DNA from: Ciona intestinalis
Taxonomy: Eukaryota > Chordata > Ascidiacea > Phlebobranchia > Cionidae
DNA length: 64,000 nucleotides
NCBI RefSeq assembly: GCF_000224145.3
Contig: NC_020176.2
Span: 1,914,867 to 1,978,866, forward strand
Direction of reading: 5' to 3'
Shown here in pieces: positions 12,601 through 27,600 of the stretch. A program made the translations under genes and the position numbers. The notes beneath the pieces were generated by a model. It searched no databases. It saw nothing but the letters and a program-made list of their open reading frames with translations, and was not told the DNA's origin. Position 1 is the first letter of the stretch. Each line of letters starts with the position of its first letter.

Positions 12601-15600
12601 TACCCTCTAGAGTAAAAAGTAAGTTGGCCTTATATATACTAAAGGAAGTAAAAGGGAACTACATAAATTTTGAATCCCTGTATACAGTACACAGACTAGA
12701 ATGAAGGTTATGTAAGAGATAGATTTTTTATTTTTTTTAAATGAATTCCGTATATTTAGGCCACAATACTGAAGAAAGAAATGAGTGGATTCTTGTTTGA
12801 GTCAAACAGAGGGACTCGTCATGCTTTTACACCCGAATCTCTGCTTAGCATGGATTTCTTGAATAAGAGTGTGGATAAGAAGACAACACAACCTTCCATG
12901 AATAAGGAGGTAGTTACAATAATAGAATTGGTGTTGGTTATAACAACAAACAATATGAATTTGAACCACGGCCAGGCGTATTAAAACTGTCTTTAAAAGT
13001 AGTGAATGGTTTATTGAGCCTGTTAGTCTGCTGTGTGGTAACATTTTATCAGGGTATATATTATATTGCTGTTCGGGAGACAAAATTTTAGTATCAACAA
13101 ACCAGAATATTATAGTTTTAAAAAAACTACTCATTGATGTGCTTGTACTGCTAATAAAATTTAACACAAATTAGTTTAATATAGCAGTGCTTAGGCATTA
13201 ATTAAAGGGCAACCCTTTTCCACAAGTAGTTTCCTATACCAGTAAAAGCACTGTGTGAATGGACCAGAATATTAGCTGACGTAAAAAAACAAATAAGTGG
13301 GTATCCCTAAAATATAAACCCCTATTTAACTCTACAGCAGAAATTTAAACCAATAACAATGATAAAACAGAATTTCTGTATTTTTAGGAGGAATTAAAAG
13401 ATAAAATTGTTGTCTTAAGTCGATCTTTGTATGATGAATATTTCACAAGCAAAAAGCAAGCTTTTAAAAATGTAGTCACCGATCTGAAAAAAATAGCTCA
13501 AAAAATAGAAGAGTTTAGTTCAAGGGATTCAGGTGAATCATTGTCAGTTTATATATTTGTATTTTGAAAAAATTGCTATAGGGATGCTGATAATTTGTGT
13601 GTTAAATGGGAACAAACTGTATAGACCTATCAATAATTTTCCACAATACAGCATGTGGTACTAACTCCGCAGCTAACAAAAATTGAAATGATTATGAATG
13701 TAACGAATGAAAGAATCTAACTTGCTTTATGGTCACTTGAAAAAAAATGACAGGCGTTATTTATACCATGGGTGGTATGTTTCACACACCTCGTAAACTA
13801 ATGGTGTACCTGAAAGATATATTGTCAATACTTAACTTTATCTGTTAATTATTTAATATATCAATAGAAAATGTATTTTTTATGTTGTAACAAGAATCGT
13901 CCAACAGTATGAATGTTGGTCTAGGGCAACGTTAACAAAATACTTCACAGTTCTCAAAGTGTGTAGATTGACTATGCCCTATGTCCTAAAAAATTAAGGA
14001 CTTTCCAAAAGGTTTATTTTATAAGATTTATCACTTTTAAATATTGCAAAATTCGCTTGGTAAATTAAATAATTATTACACGTTCCTTCATTTGAAAGAT
14101 TTATTTCAACTTGAATATCCTAAATAGATGCAATAAATATTGAGGAAGATGAAAATTCTTCTTTTATATCTTCTCTCACTCAACTCCGGACTTTGTTGGA
14201 AGAAGATAAAGGAGTCTCCGCTTTCGATTTGTACAACAGTGGACTCATACAAGCAATGTTAAAAGCTCTGGTGTTGACGGTATTTTTTATATTTTTATGT
14301 TTTGTGGCTTGCAACTTGTGATTTTAAACTTTTGCAAAATTTGTAAAATCTTTACTCAACTAAAAGCTGTTTAGTTGGATAACATAATTCTAATGCATGT
14401 CATGTCCTTGCCAGAGTTTTTGTAATCTTTTTTATTGTAGTGTCACTCACATCTGCTTGTCGAAGTGGATTTTTATTTATTTGACCAATTTAAACGCATG
14501 TCCAATTGTTTGTTTTAAAGTATGATCTACTTCTGACTAAATATTTCAACTTACCTTCTTACATCACATAAGATGCTTTTAGTTTTTAAACCAAAACTTA
14601 TGAAATGAAAATCATGTCTGAAAAAAATAGGCTGTCATTTTTATGATGAGTTTGACCAGTAAATCTATGTTTCATGCATCTGCCACTAGGGTATATATGA
14701 AAAGATTTTTGCATAAACACTTTTACTTTTAGGGAACATGTTCTGGCAGAGATGATCGCATTGAAAAGTTTAAACTTGTGTTTTCGAAAGCGACCAGTGA
14801 TGCAGTTCAAGTTCTTGTTCGAAAGCTAATCTCTGTGCTCGAATCTATTGAACGGTGTGTACGTGTGGACTGTAATAACTATTCTTTATGTTTATGGTAG
14901 TACTAACTATAAAGCATTGGTGTTGGGTATCTGGTGCGGGGTATACTAGCCTAACCAAAGAATTTTGCGTATTTTTAGTTGGTATGTAGAAGTGATTTAT
15001 CCTTAAAATAGTCTTAAAAAATACAAAACTACTCTTACAGTTAATCAATAATTGTTGCAAACTCTTGATTTTATCAAAAGACAAAAAATACAAAATACTC
15101 AATTGTCTATATTTCATTTAACTGTCTGATTATCTGTAAATTGTCTGTTTGTCTGTAACAAAGAATTCCCAAGTTAAGTTACAATTGAACAATCAGACTT
15201 ATGTTATGTACATGGTAAATATACAACCGGCTCTATAATTTGAATATTATTATTGTCTTATTTGTATATGGTTGATCTGCAGAAACAACATTTGCCGGTT
15301 ACCGCACTTTAATCAAAGCGGTATCACTGTATTACATTATGTTTCCTTTGATCTGTTTGTTTCTGCTTATCCATCTAGGGTTTAGTGTTTGACAATATAG
15401 GAATTGTTTAACACACAATCTCATTTTTGAGGCGTGTTTAAAGAAAATCAACTATTTAAATATCTTTGTAGTTTCCCAGTCCAGCTGTATGACAGTCCCA
15501 CGAGTTTTAATCGTGGCCTCCATCTTTTGTCCCGGAAATTCTCATTCAAAATGGAATATCAGTGTTGCGCGGATGATAGCAACCTTGTTGATTACACTGG

Positions 15601-18600
15601 TCGTACTTTGAAGATGGAAACACTGTCAAGTGTAGATGATCTGGAACAACATATCTTGAAAATGGTAAAATGAATGAAATGTTATAAATGAATATAACTT
15701 GCCGTATCCTGGCGTGGACAGAAAACTACAGTTGTTATAACACCATTGTTCCTTTTTATAATCTTCATATACCCACAACCAGTGGCGCAGTCAGGGGAGG
15801 TTTAGGGTGTCGCGACCCCCCCCCCCCCTTTAAACAAAGAAAACAAAAATTAAATAAAAAAAATATTTTTGAAATTTTTTTGATTAAAACACCCCCCTTA
15901 TTTTTTTTCTGGCTGTGCCACTGCCCACAACAGTAGCAGCCAAATGGGTTAGAGGCAGGCACGTTCAAAATGTCTTTGTTCATTAAAATTTCACAGCAAA
16001 ACGTGGAGTAAGAAATAGTGATATTCAATGTTTGCCTTTTGTGATTGGTTTTTTAGAAATATTTCTACACAGTTTTATCCTCTGTCACAGCATTTACATT
16101 TCAAAGGTTCACCATGCTTTATAAGTGTTAGCGTAATCATTGCTTATCTCGTAAATCTGCACTTTATCAACATTCCAATGGTATGCCATTGATTGATTAA
16201 AGCATTCTTACTGCTCCATTATATTTATTTTATCCTTTTTACTTATCCTGCCAGAATCTAAAAAAATATATTTTCCCAAATACAATAAAAAAGTAAAATA
16301 CTACTAAATGTAACAATTAGACAATTAGACTAACAAAACCCCAAAAGTTTAGAATTTGAGCATTTTTGTAAAAATACAAAAACATATGCTTGATTCAATA
16401 AAACTTGCTTTATACTCATGGGCCGGTAATCGACAGTAGTTACAACAAGCTGTTCTCTTTCATACACCTTGTTCCAGCTAACCAGTTAGCACTTTTGAAA
16501 CTTTGTGTTTTTATGCTTATAGCTGGCAATTTAACCCATTAGTGACCACTGGATTGGAGCAATTGCCAAGTGTCTTGTCCGAGAACAAACACGCCCACAA
16601 CGGCAGCAGTGACGACTGACGAGGCTTAGTTACTTTACCAAATTTTGGAAATAGTTACTTGCCACTGTGAACGCCTTACATTTTTTAGAATGTTATAATT
16701 TTTCTCTTCAGGCATCGAAGCAGTGGTACGACCATGATGTTTCAAACCATGCGTATGTGATGCGTGCCAGAGAAGGCGAGGTTAATTTTAAATATTCAAG
16801 TGACTTTGATGAAAACGGAATTATTTATTGGATTGGAACAAATGCCAAGTTAGTAAAGTTTTGATGGCATTTAAAAAGAAAACCTAGATAATATAGTAAT
16901 GGGAATCAAAAACAAATATATATTCTTCTTGTTTTGTTAAAGTAGTTTTTGTTCCATGTATTACCAAAGTGTTTGTTCAATTTATTCTAAGATTTCATGT
17001 CCCCTAACGTGCTTCACTCCACAACTTCACCTGTTTCTTATATACATATATATGTATATCTTTTCAATGTTATGTTTTAAAAAAAATTCACATTCGAAAA
17101 ATTGAAATCCCCAGAAATGAATACGATTGGACGAATCCTGCCAGTTACGGTCTGGTGCACGTGACATCATCAGATGAAGGGGGACTTCCTTACGGCAAAT
17201 TAGAAGATATATTAAGTCGTGACACAACACCATGTAATTGCCATACCAGTGATAATGAGAAGGCATGGATTGCTTTGGATTTTGGTAAGTTGTTTATTTC
17301 TTTTGTGCATGTCTTGTCTTGGATGAATGTAAATGGCATTATTTTTGTGTGGTGGGAAACTGACATATACCGCTTATGTTCTGTTTTAAACACCTTGTGG
17401 CCGCTTATGGGTTACCACTTATGTAACATTGTGGGTGTTTGGGTTTTTCTGTTTGAATGACAATATAATTTTTTAGAGAAATAAGACTTCTAATAAAAAT
17501 ATTTAAAACAGATTGTGAAAGTAAATTAATGTTTTTAGTGAAAACAAAATGTTTGCTCAATATTTTATGTTGACGTATCACCATAAAATCCTGCTTTTTA
17601 GTTAACTCAAAATATTATTGTCAATTAATATGCAGGTCTTCAAATTATACCCACCAAATATTCTCTACGACACTCTCGTGGTTATTCAAGATCAGCATTA
17701 CGCAACTGGTTGTTCCAGGCCTCAAATGATGGGAAAAACTGGACTACACTAGTTACCCACACCAATGACAAATCACTCAATCAACCTGGGTAATATACAA
17801 CATAGAAATATAAAATAATTTGAATGTGAATGTAACTTATCCTTGCATGGCTGAAAAAGGACAGTTGTTATAAATAGGTGTTCCGTTCCATACACCACGT
17901 GCTAGCTTAGGATTTACACTGTTTGTAACTTTACGGGTGATTGGTTTTTGATATGGCTAACTATTAAGACTAACTATGGCCTGTTAGTGAACACTGGGTT
18001 AGAGTATTTGTGGTTAAGTGTTTTGCTCAAGGACACATACGCCCACAACTACATTTTTCAAGTTGATGTTACTATGTAATATGTACTATAAGTAATGGAG
18101 GTCTTTTTTTCTTCAATTTTTTCCTACAGTTCAACTGCGAGTTGGAGCATCCCTGTAGATGAGGATGAGAAGAGAGGTTGGCATCAATTCCGCATTCAAC
18201 AGAACGGGAAGAACTCAAGTCGTCACATGACCTACCTATCAATATCGGGGTTCGAGATTTATGGGGCTGTGAAGGGGGTTTCCCATGACCCACCTGGGTG
18301 TGCGTATAAGAAAGAAAGGAAAGGATTACAAGTGCAGGTCACTACAGGGGTGATTTTTACTGTTTGTTTAAACGAAGTGATAAAACCACAAATGATAAAT
18401 TGTTGCATGAACTTTGAATAAACATGCTTTTAAAAAAATAAATTGAATGTAATTTGCTTATCCTAGTGGTAGTAAAATGACAGTTCTGTTCTATACCCAT
18501 TTGCCCCACTTACGAGTTACCATCTATGTAACCTTGAAAGTGATTGTCGCTTTCTGTATGGACACATACACCCACAATGGTGGCACTTATTATGGCTGAC

Positions 18601-21600
18601 ACCTAATTGCAGGCAAACAAGCAAATGGTCCCTGGTACAAGGGTAGTGCGGGGTGTGGATTGGAAATGGAGGAATCAAGATAGTAGAAGTGTTGGCACTG
18701 TCAGTTCACCCATACAGAATGGTTGGTTCATAAATTGTTTAACATTGTATCTTTGTCTATAAAATACAACAACTAAGTTGCACAATTTTATATTCCAAGA
18801 TAAAAAATCATAGTTACTTTTAAAACACTATACACTTATTAGATAGTGTAATATAGTATGCATATTGAGAATGTGCTACCTCATTGTAAATCTTATTAAT
18901 GTGTTAATCACTGCACCAAAAGTGAAGTTATTGGGTCATTAGACAGTAGGTAAAAAATCAAACAAATTTTTAATACTTAAAAAAGGAAAAATCTTATTGA
19001 AGTTTTATTTTTGGGATTTTCAAAACCCCCAAAGTAGTTAGGCATAACTTGCAAACAAATTATGAGGAATGTCTAAGAAATTGGTGACAATCCCCAAAGC
19101 TTTCCAGATCAGTACATAGCTAGTATTTCAATCAGTTCAAAAAGGTAACAACCACTGTCTTAAAAGAACAAAATAATTAAATTGTCTAACAACAATTCTT
19201 GTCATGTTAGGCTGGGTGGATGTGATTTGGGATAACGGGATCTCCAATCTTTACCGAATGGGTGCGGAAGATAAATTTGATCTCAAACTTGCTCCTCCAC
19301 GTGATGAAAAGCTTCCATCAGATCTTGGATCAATTGCTCACCTCTCACGAAGAGGTGTTCTCTCTTCCCTCATCCGGAACAACCGATTGGCTCATAATTC
19401 AGGAAGACATCAGAGATATGAGCAGGTATCATGCAGTTTTTATCATGTATGTGATTATGTAGTTTTGTAGTGGAATTAGTGTGGGATACTGAGTGAGTTT
19501 AAGGTGTAATCATGTTACCATTGTTGGATTTGTGTGTCCTTGAGTGAAACACTCTAACCTAGTGAATTTTGGCAGTTATACAAAAACAAAACATACTACC
19601 CTCACCCAAACACAAATAAAAAATCCTAAACTTTTCAACAGGGGTTAAAATTGTTATATAACGACACCCATGGATACACAAATCAATTTCTTGCTGTGTA
19701 TTTTTGCAGAGTTGTTTTAATTAACCGGATGTGGGTTGCATGCGACAACTCACCAGTGTTAAAATAATTCTTTCCTGTACATATTGCGAGCAGACGCATG
19801 CATCATTTAGAGAGAAAATGCGAGTGTTTCTTTATCGGCAATCAGAGCAGACTTAACTGCAAATAAGACGAAATTTGACTTTCTAAAAAAATCTCTCGAA
19901 TAAACATTTACTGTGTAGTCACCAGTCAGATGCATATATGTGGATAGTATCGACACCCTGTTATAAATCTCATAAGAATTTTATTGTTTTTCTTCCCTGC
20001 AGTACCTAGCTGCTCGACGTAGTTCAGAAACTTCATCAGCGAACAGATCACGTTACAATCTCAACCATAAAAGTTTCACGCACACTAACAATGAGGTTGG
20101 AAGGAATGCGAGGAATCGAGCGAGATCAGATTCTGATGACTCTGACCATCAGAAGTCACAGCGATCAGTCCTCTCTATGATGCGGGCTTTCCACAGTCGC
20201 AAGGATTCGAAAAGGTCACAGAAGAGTGGTAAAAATCTCCCAGATGTGGGCAGAAGTGATCCCGCTGTCGTGCGAAGTGAGTCTGCATCTTCTTCGTCTT
20301 CTTATGGAGATGACTTTCTGTACTTAGATGAGGATACAGAGGAGGAGAAGAAGCAAGAGCGATCTTGTGCTCCGGAGCTTGATGGGAGGACGTGCCGACT
20401 GGGAGTTTACAAATCATCACCTGCACCATCTCTTGTTCAAAGAAGAATCAGAAAACTTTTAAATGAGGTTGGTGGTAAATGAATAAGTTTTACCACATGG
20501 TATGACAAGTTAAAGCCTGTTGTTTGTTATTTATTTTAGTAGATTTTTAATCTATAGTTTGCAAATTAACTATGGCATATGCTTTGGAAGGTAGTGCACT
20601 TGCATTTATAATCTATTTAAGTAGTAGTTTTTTGCAATTTAACTAGTACTGAAAAGTCTCATAGATAGTATCCGTATATTTCATGAATTATACTATTCTA
20701 AACATTTAACATTGTTTATTTTAACAGGACATACCACAAAGTCAACCAACTGTAACTGAGACAATGAAGTCTGAACCTCAAACTACAAAAACATCCGCTG
20801 ATGTCACCACTATTGTGAATAAGACGACAGACAATACTCCCCAATTAAAGTCAGTGTGGTTAGTCCTGTTCTAATCACTTAATAATTTATACCCAATATT
20901 TAGACCTGTGTTTTGTAGTTCATAAAATATTTGCTTTTAATTTTTGCTTTTAATTTGTTTTTTTTTGGGAGGGGGGGGCGCTACCCTAATACTAAAACTA
21001 TCTATACGTCTGAATAAATGAACATGCTATGTCTGCTTCTAGTGCATATTTGCAGTCAATTCTAATTCTACTGCAATGGTTTATGTGTAAATGTTTTTGT
21101 ATACTGCTGGCAATGCAGACAACCTATAAGTAATCCCTGGGTTTGAGCATGTACATTAAGTGTCTTGTCATAGAACACACAAATAAATGTGGAGCATCAA
21201 ACCTGAGTTGGGAAGTAAGCACCTAACCACCCAGCCACCAGGCGCGAATGGAAATAGAATAACAGCTTAATAACATTACTATATATAATATATACCATTT
21301 TGTTTATATACTTGTATTTTGACTCTTACGGCAAGAACAATTTCATGTAATTTTAACTTGATAAAGACAATAATTGAATAGGACGCTAAAATATCAGTTG
21401 TAAATTTCTTGCTGGAAGAGCCAAAATACAAGTGTAATATGCCTGGATGTGACAGCAACAGTATAGGTTACATTTATATATTCTTACTTTAACTCTAATC
21501 TGTGAATCCAGGAAAGATGTTGTGTCAAGTGTCACTTCATCTTCATCCGAGTCGCTCCGAAACGATCCTCTCAGTGAACTTGATGTCCTCAACCTCCTTG

Positions 21601-24600
21601 TGCATGGTCAACAACCGGAGGTGGAGGAAAGGAAAAATCCAACATCGGAAAATAATCAGAAGAGTGCGTCGCTTGAGTCGGTGGCTGGAGAAGTAGATAA
21701 AGTGAAATATTCTACTTAATCCTTAGTTATTTTGGTATATTAACTTGTTATCCGTAAAAAAATGTAAAATTATCATTTTAAAAGTTTAAATATTAATTAA
21801 AACTTGGTTTACATATTCATAGGAATATCAGCAAAAATTTCAAGTTTGGATTATATAAAAAAAACAAACTTATTCATATTCAGATGCATTTTTTATAAAT
21901 AACAGTTAATAAATTTTTTTTTGCTTATTTACATACACTCTTATTGTCTCTAAGTATGATGCTATTTGCTAATTATTTGCCTTACAACTTCAATTTGTTT
22001 AAATATTAATTTAACTTGATTATTTGTAGAAAACGAGTCGTACAGGTGTAGATACAAATCGACCATCAGCTGCATTCACAACCACACCTACAGGGAATAG
22101 CCATTTACTACCACCTGGTGAACCGGTAAGTGAATAATATACATTGTGGCACTAGTAAAGAACGTTACAGATTAGGCTGGTGGAAAATGTTAGAGGTTGG
22201 TAGTTAGAGGTTATTAGTTGGGGGTTATAGGGGGTTGGTGGTTATATGAGTTAGCAGTTAGGAACAGTGGTTAGCAAATACCATAGGGAGAGGATTCTTC
22301 ACTAAAATTTTAATTCATAACATGAGTGTACATTTCTTTTTGTCGCTTTATTATTCTGTCGTATATGGGCAAAGTCCTTGTATGATTTAGACCAGATTTT
22401 TTTTCCGGGATGAATTCCAATTGTATATCCTACACTAGCCAAAAAAGTGATATTTCGTACATTATGTTTTTTTATGTAAATAAGATGCACCGAGAGTGTT
22501 AATACGTATTTATAACTTATTCGGTGAATTACACCAACACCATTACCAGGTGAGTGCGAGCGTTAGTGTTCCGAATCTTTCCTCTTCGGAAGCCGCATCC
22601 AGGATGATGGAGAGCTTTGTCCGCAGCATCACTCGTGCTCCTGCTATTCTTAACGTGAACGATTTATCGAATATTGATGAAGGAAGTGGAGGGTTAGGAC
22701 TCAATCGTGATGTGGTGAATGTTGTTGGTGAGTCTTCTAATTCTATTCTATGTTGGTGAGATTTTTTGGAGTCGGCCGTATATTGGTAGAATCTTAAAAT
22801 CTTCGACAGCGTCTCTTACGAGTTACCGCATGTGCAACCTTGTGGGTTATTTTTCTTGGTGTAGCTTTAATTTAAGATTATTATTGACTACTGGTACTGA
22901 GTTAGCCATTAGTGACAATCGAGTTGGGGAATGTCCTTTTTGCCCAAGAACGCACATGTTTTAAAAATAAATTGCTCTATATTATTGGGAAAAAAAATTC
23001 TGTTCAGTTTCAATATGAACATAACAGCCCATCTTTAGGATATAAGGGAAGGTTATTGTATCGTGTATATACAGTATGGGCTGTTGTGTTTATATTAAAA
23101 CAACTACACATATTAGGCAAAGTACAGCTGAAAAGCTTTTTTAACTTAATTGTGGTTACAAAGTAGACACAATATGTAATAAATTGTTTATATGTAAGAT
23201 TCTTGCTTGTAACTTATAATTTTGTAACAGAATACAAAATAGTGAATAAAATGTTTCTTTTAACTTTCAACATTTTACACTGTAGTATATTATAGTCTAT
23301 ATCAACGCAGCATTATATCTGTACTTGTTACTGTTACTTTTGAAATCCTTTTTTTTCTGTTATTACTATTCCTATTTGCAAATGGTATTTATTCTTGATT
23401 TTCAGTATCCAGTCCCCTTACCTCAGCACAGAGTGTTCCAAACTTATCAGCGCCAGTCACAGTTGCAAGCAACTCATCTTCACCAAGTATAGTCAGCAGT
23501 CACTCAGTTCTACAAGCAATCACTCAAGCACTTGTTACCAATGCAAACAATGAAAGTGAAGCAGGTGACACATTTTGAAGGGATATAATAAACTAAATGG
23601 TATTAAGAGACATAATTAGGGAAAATGAAATTTGTGTATTGATAGAAATGCTCAAATGTGATTTAGGTACCACCAATGTTTCAAATAAAAAATAAAACAT
23701 TTTTTTGGATGGTATGCCCCTTTAACATATTTGAACTGTTTATGCTCACACTTCCAACTGTCGAAGTGCAAAAGTATATAAGCATCCCACTTTTTTTTCA
23801 AGCCAACTATAAGAAATTATGGCAACACGCAAATGTGTATAGGATTAGTTGTTTTCAAAGGTTGGATTTTGATTAAAAATTTAAAACGAAAATTTTATAA
23901 AATAACAAAAAATAGCAATTTTTTTAACTCTTTAGTAAAAGTCGACAATATTAGTTTTGTAAAATTTTGCGCTCTATTTGAAGTTAATGGTTTTACTATT
24001 TGTACCATGTTGTGATAGGAGTTCTGTGGATTAAGGTCTATAAAGATGTCACTTTGTTGTTTTGGGTAACATGTTAGTAGTTGATGAATTTCCTGGTTCA
24101 ATTTAAAAGTTCATGTTTTTAATATTATGTGCATTAGCTAAAACTAATTGCTGAATGTACAAAAACAGTTTTTGATAAAATGTTTAAAAATAACATATAA
24201 ACATGACTAAACATAAAAGTTATAAAATTAAAACACGTTATCACAGTATCACAGTATTTAAAAAAAAATTATCACAGTATTTAAAAAACACGTTATCACA
24301 GTATTTAAAAAAATATGGCTGCAAAATTATACATATATTCTGTAAAACTTAACAAAAGTAATATTTCAGTTTTACTATAGATTATATGAAATTTTTAGTA
24401 TTATTTAAAAAAAAAAACAATATTTTTAAAAATATTTTATTTTCAGATTTGTTCCGATGTTTGGTTGAAGATCTTCCAACTTGCGATCCAACTTCTTCCT
24501 CTCATTCAGATATCTTTACTGAACTCGATGATGAAAATGATGAAGATGAGAATGAAGAGGATGAAGAGTTTGATCAACTTATGGTAAATATTTCAGTTTT

Positions 24601-27600
24601 TTGACAAATCAAATATAACCTGTCTGCTTTATATTGTCTTTATAATTGTTTCAAGCAACTTGGCTCAGTTAGATCTCAATGAGACATTTAATTGCCTATT
24701 GCCCCATGAAACCTGAAATATAGAATAAATGGGCCTAATTGAATGAATAAATGAATGAATGAATGAATGAATGTAACTTACTTTATCCTCGCGTGCCTGG
24801 AAAACGACAGTCATTATCACATGTGTTTAACACTTTGTGCCAGCTTACGAGTTACCATGTATGTTACTTTGTGGGTGTGTTTTTATGTATGCACACTAAC
24901 AATAGTGGTAGCATTAATTGAACCTGTTATACTTTGGTAGTTGGTTACAATGTAAGTGCTATAAACCGGGACCTCGGAAAAAAAATATGAATTGCTGTCG
25001 TAAAGTTTCAATATAATTTCAAGTGTTACATAATATTTAAACATTTTTTAAATTAAAAAAAGATTAAATACATATATTATATTTTTTTCACAGATGCAAC
25101 AAGCTGAGGAAGAAGTGACGGTAGCGATGTTGGGACTTCCCCCGAGCTCTCTGAGCAGCAACAAGTCCTCCAACTCGTCGTACACATGGGATGATGATCA
25201 TGTTATCAAGAGGAACCTCCCAGCCCTCATCCCGGCATTTGATCCTCGACCAGGAAGAATGAATCTTCTGCAAACTGTGGATTTGGAAATTCCACCTCCA
25301 GGTAGTTACATAAGAAACAATTAAAACATATTTTCTCAAAAAGATATTGAATTGTAACCACTTTACTATTTGTAAAATGTTGCCTTCCACCATAGCATAA
25401 ATCTAAAACAGGTCCTGTAGCAAGTCTGTTTCTGATTAAAAAAAAAAGTTTTACAGTTTTGGAATATCAAAAAACGTTGAAAGTTGGCTCAAATTTAACT
25501 AAGGTCGAAACCAAACAAGACAAAATTGCTTCAATGCATGTCATTGTCATTTTTCAATGACTCTTGTACAAGGGCTCATCTTATATACTAACACAAAATC
25601 ATTCACACGCATAACATTAATCCTAGAAATGGGACTAAATATAAGATAAAAAAGCATGAACAATGGTGACACTTTGTTGAGAGAAATTATGATAAACAAA
25701 GAAGTTTCATGTATGTAAAATATAAATATCTTACAAAATAATTTCTGTGCCATGCTGTAAGTCCTACCCATGTAGAACACATAAAATTAAATCAGGCCGA
25801 AATTTTTCTAAAACTTTTTTACCAACAGGTTCAAATGAAACAAAAGACAATACCAAAAATGTGCTGCCAACAAACCAACCAAAAAAGTTGCAATTGTACT
25901 TGAAAGGTATAAACTTGAACAAGGAAACAATTCAAATACCCTTGGAGAAAGGTTGTACAATGTTAAACGGAGTGCAAAAGTTGATGCTTAATCATAGTTC
26001 ATCTACAAAGTCAAGTAACCTCAGGAAACTGTGGGATACGACATACACGTGAGTATCTTTGTGTTGGTCTGGTGTGGTGGCATAGTGGTCAGCGCACCTA
26101 CCTTTAACCAAGAGGTTACGGTTTAATGCTCGCCACTACCACCATCATGGGTGTATGTGTCGTAAGGCAAGACACCTGATGACAGTTTCATTTGTCTAAA
26201 TCATCAGCCAGGATTGTCTAATTCAAAACAATAATCCATAAAAAGTTACATATGAGGTATTGATAACTTGTAAGTTGGCACGAGGTGTAAAACAGAACAT
26301 CTGTGTTACAACACTGCCATTGCCGTGCTAAGTTTTTAATAAAAGAATCCTTATCTCTTATTGTGGTTATATCATCTTTATATGCCCATTGTTTATGAAG
26401 ACACTTTTACTATGTTAACCTTGATAAAAATTAATTATAAATAATAGTCATGTTTAATGCTGGTTAAGTTTAAAATTAGTGGTTTGTAGGCTCGCTAGGT
26501 TTATTAAAAAGCGGTTGTGTAGAAAAAGGGTTTAGAAACCCTTGTATTAAAAGTCGTTCTAGTTATTGTGAGGTGGATCACCTATGTACACAAAGTTTAA
26601 TTTGTTTGTCTTTTAGTCCTGTTTGATAACTGATTAAATAATGTTTGATTTTATAATTATTCACAAATCTATTTATTTGCAGCATTGTATATTCAGAGGA
26701 TGAGATAGTGACAAGCAAGGTAAGTTTATTAATTTAAAACTTATCAACAAAATTAGTTGACAAACAAGTGAACTGTTATCGTACAAACACTACTAATAGT
26801 TAGATCACAACTACCATGATTAACGTAATAAATTAATGTCATTTTTTGTAATGAAAAATAGCAGCAAAGTTAGGTTAAAAAAGAGAACTTTTGTTTAAAA
26901 CACATTAAAATCTGACTGGATTTAAAACTTGTGGAGCAAATATAATTCTGTGTAAAATTAGTCATGTTTTTGTCTGGTACACTTACATCGTATAAATTTT
27001 ATTTTATACCAATATACCATATTACAATATCTGCATAAATATACGTTTTTCTGTATTTTAATAGCTGTATTTCAACATGTGTCAGGGTATTTCAGTTACC
27101 GATAATTAATTTAACCTAGTTGCTACTAATGTATTGTTCAAGTTGCAACCATAACAAAAAGCAGTCACACCAAAAGTTGCACTCTTGGTAACTTATGAGC
27201 TGGCACGAGTTGTATGCAATAAAATACCTGTTTTACAACTCTTGGATTATTCAAAAACGCAAAAATTTAAATATTAAATAAATGACATCTCATTTATATT
27301 TACTTTGCAAAATAATAAAATTTAGTATACTAAGACATTAATTAACAGTACTCAATATTCTGAGTGTGTTTCAAGGTTAGAAAACTTTCACAACATTTGA
27401 CATTGCTTTATACCAAGGTACAACAGTGGACACCTGATTTTTTAGTCTCACATCTTACAAGCGGGAAGTTAACCAAGCATGAAGTGTTGGAATATTTAAA
27501 ACAAAATGCAACAAAGGCCTTTATCAGTCGCTGGAATTTAAGCAAAGATTCAACGGCTGCTCAAATTATGCAAGCTTTTAATGTAAGTTACATCTGGGTT

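Larger units (their letters stand above)
9024..15664 (+). other. HECTD1: HECTD1 exons 10-19: central helical and BTHB-like region
   Basis: Exons 9024-9171, 10313-10499, 10837-11038, 11470-11730, 12029-12204, 12760-12909, 13388-13532, 14128-14279, 14733-14854 and 15472-15664. Exon 10 is a Lys/Glu-rich predicted coiled coil. Exon 13 holds the conserved [20 protein letters not shown] and [13 protein letters not shown] blocks; exon 15 [19 protein letters not shown]; exon 18 [13 protein letters not shown]; exon 19 [20 protein letters not shown]. All appear in the same order as in vertebrate HECTD1. Confidence 0.9.
20003..25301 (+). other. HECTD1: HECTD1 exons 26-33: disordered Ser-rich linker with acidic tract
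   Basis: Exons 20003-20467, 20728-20849, 21512-21692 (end uncertain), 22030-22125, 22550-22727, 23406-23564, 24447-24583 and 25094-25301. The sequence is low in conservation but keeps anchors: [20 protein letters not shown], an Asp/Glu run in exon 32 ([15 protein letters not shown]) and [20 protein letters not shown] in exon 33. Exon 26 is unusually long, with Arg/Ser and Glu-rich stretches. Its GTTGGT donor at 20468 is weak but keeps frame, whereas the better-looking GTAAAT six bases downstream leads into a stop in exon 27. Confidence 0.85.

Noticed and set aside
20930..20985. G-rich run as a CRISPR or G-quadruplex feature
   Set aside because: A single homopolymer-like G tract; no repeat-spacer pattern, and one run alone is weak evidence for a quadruplex.
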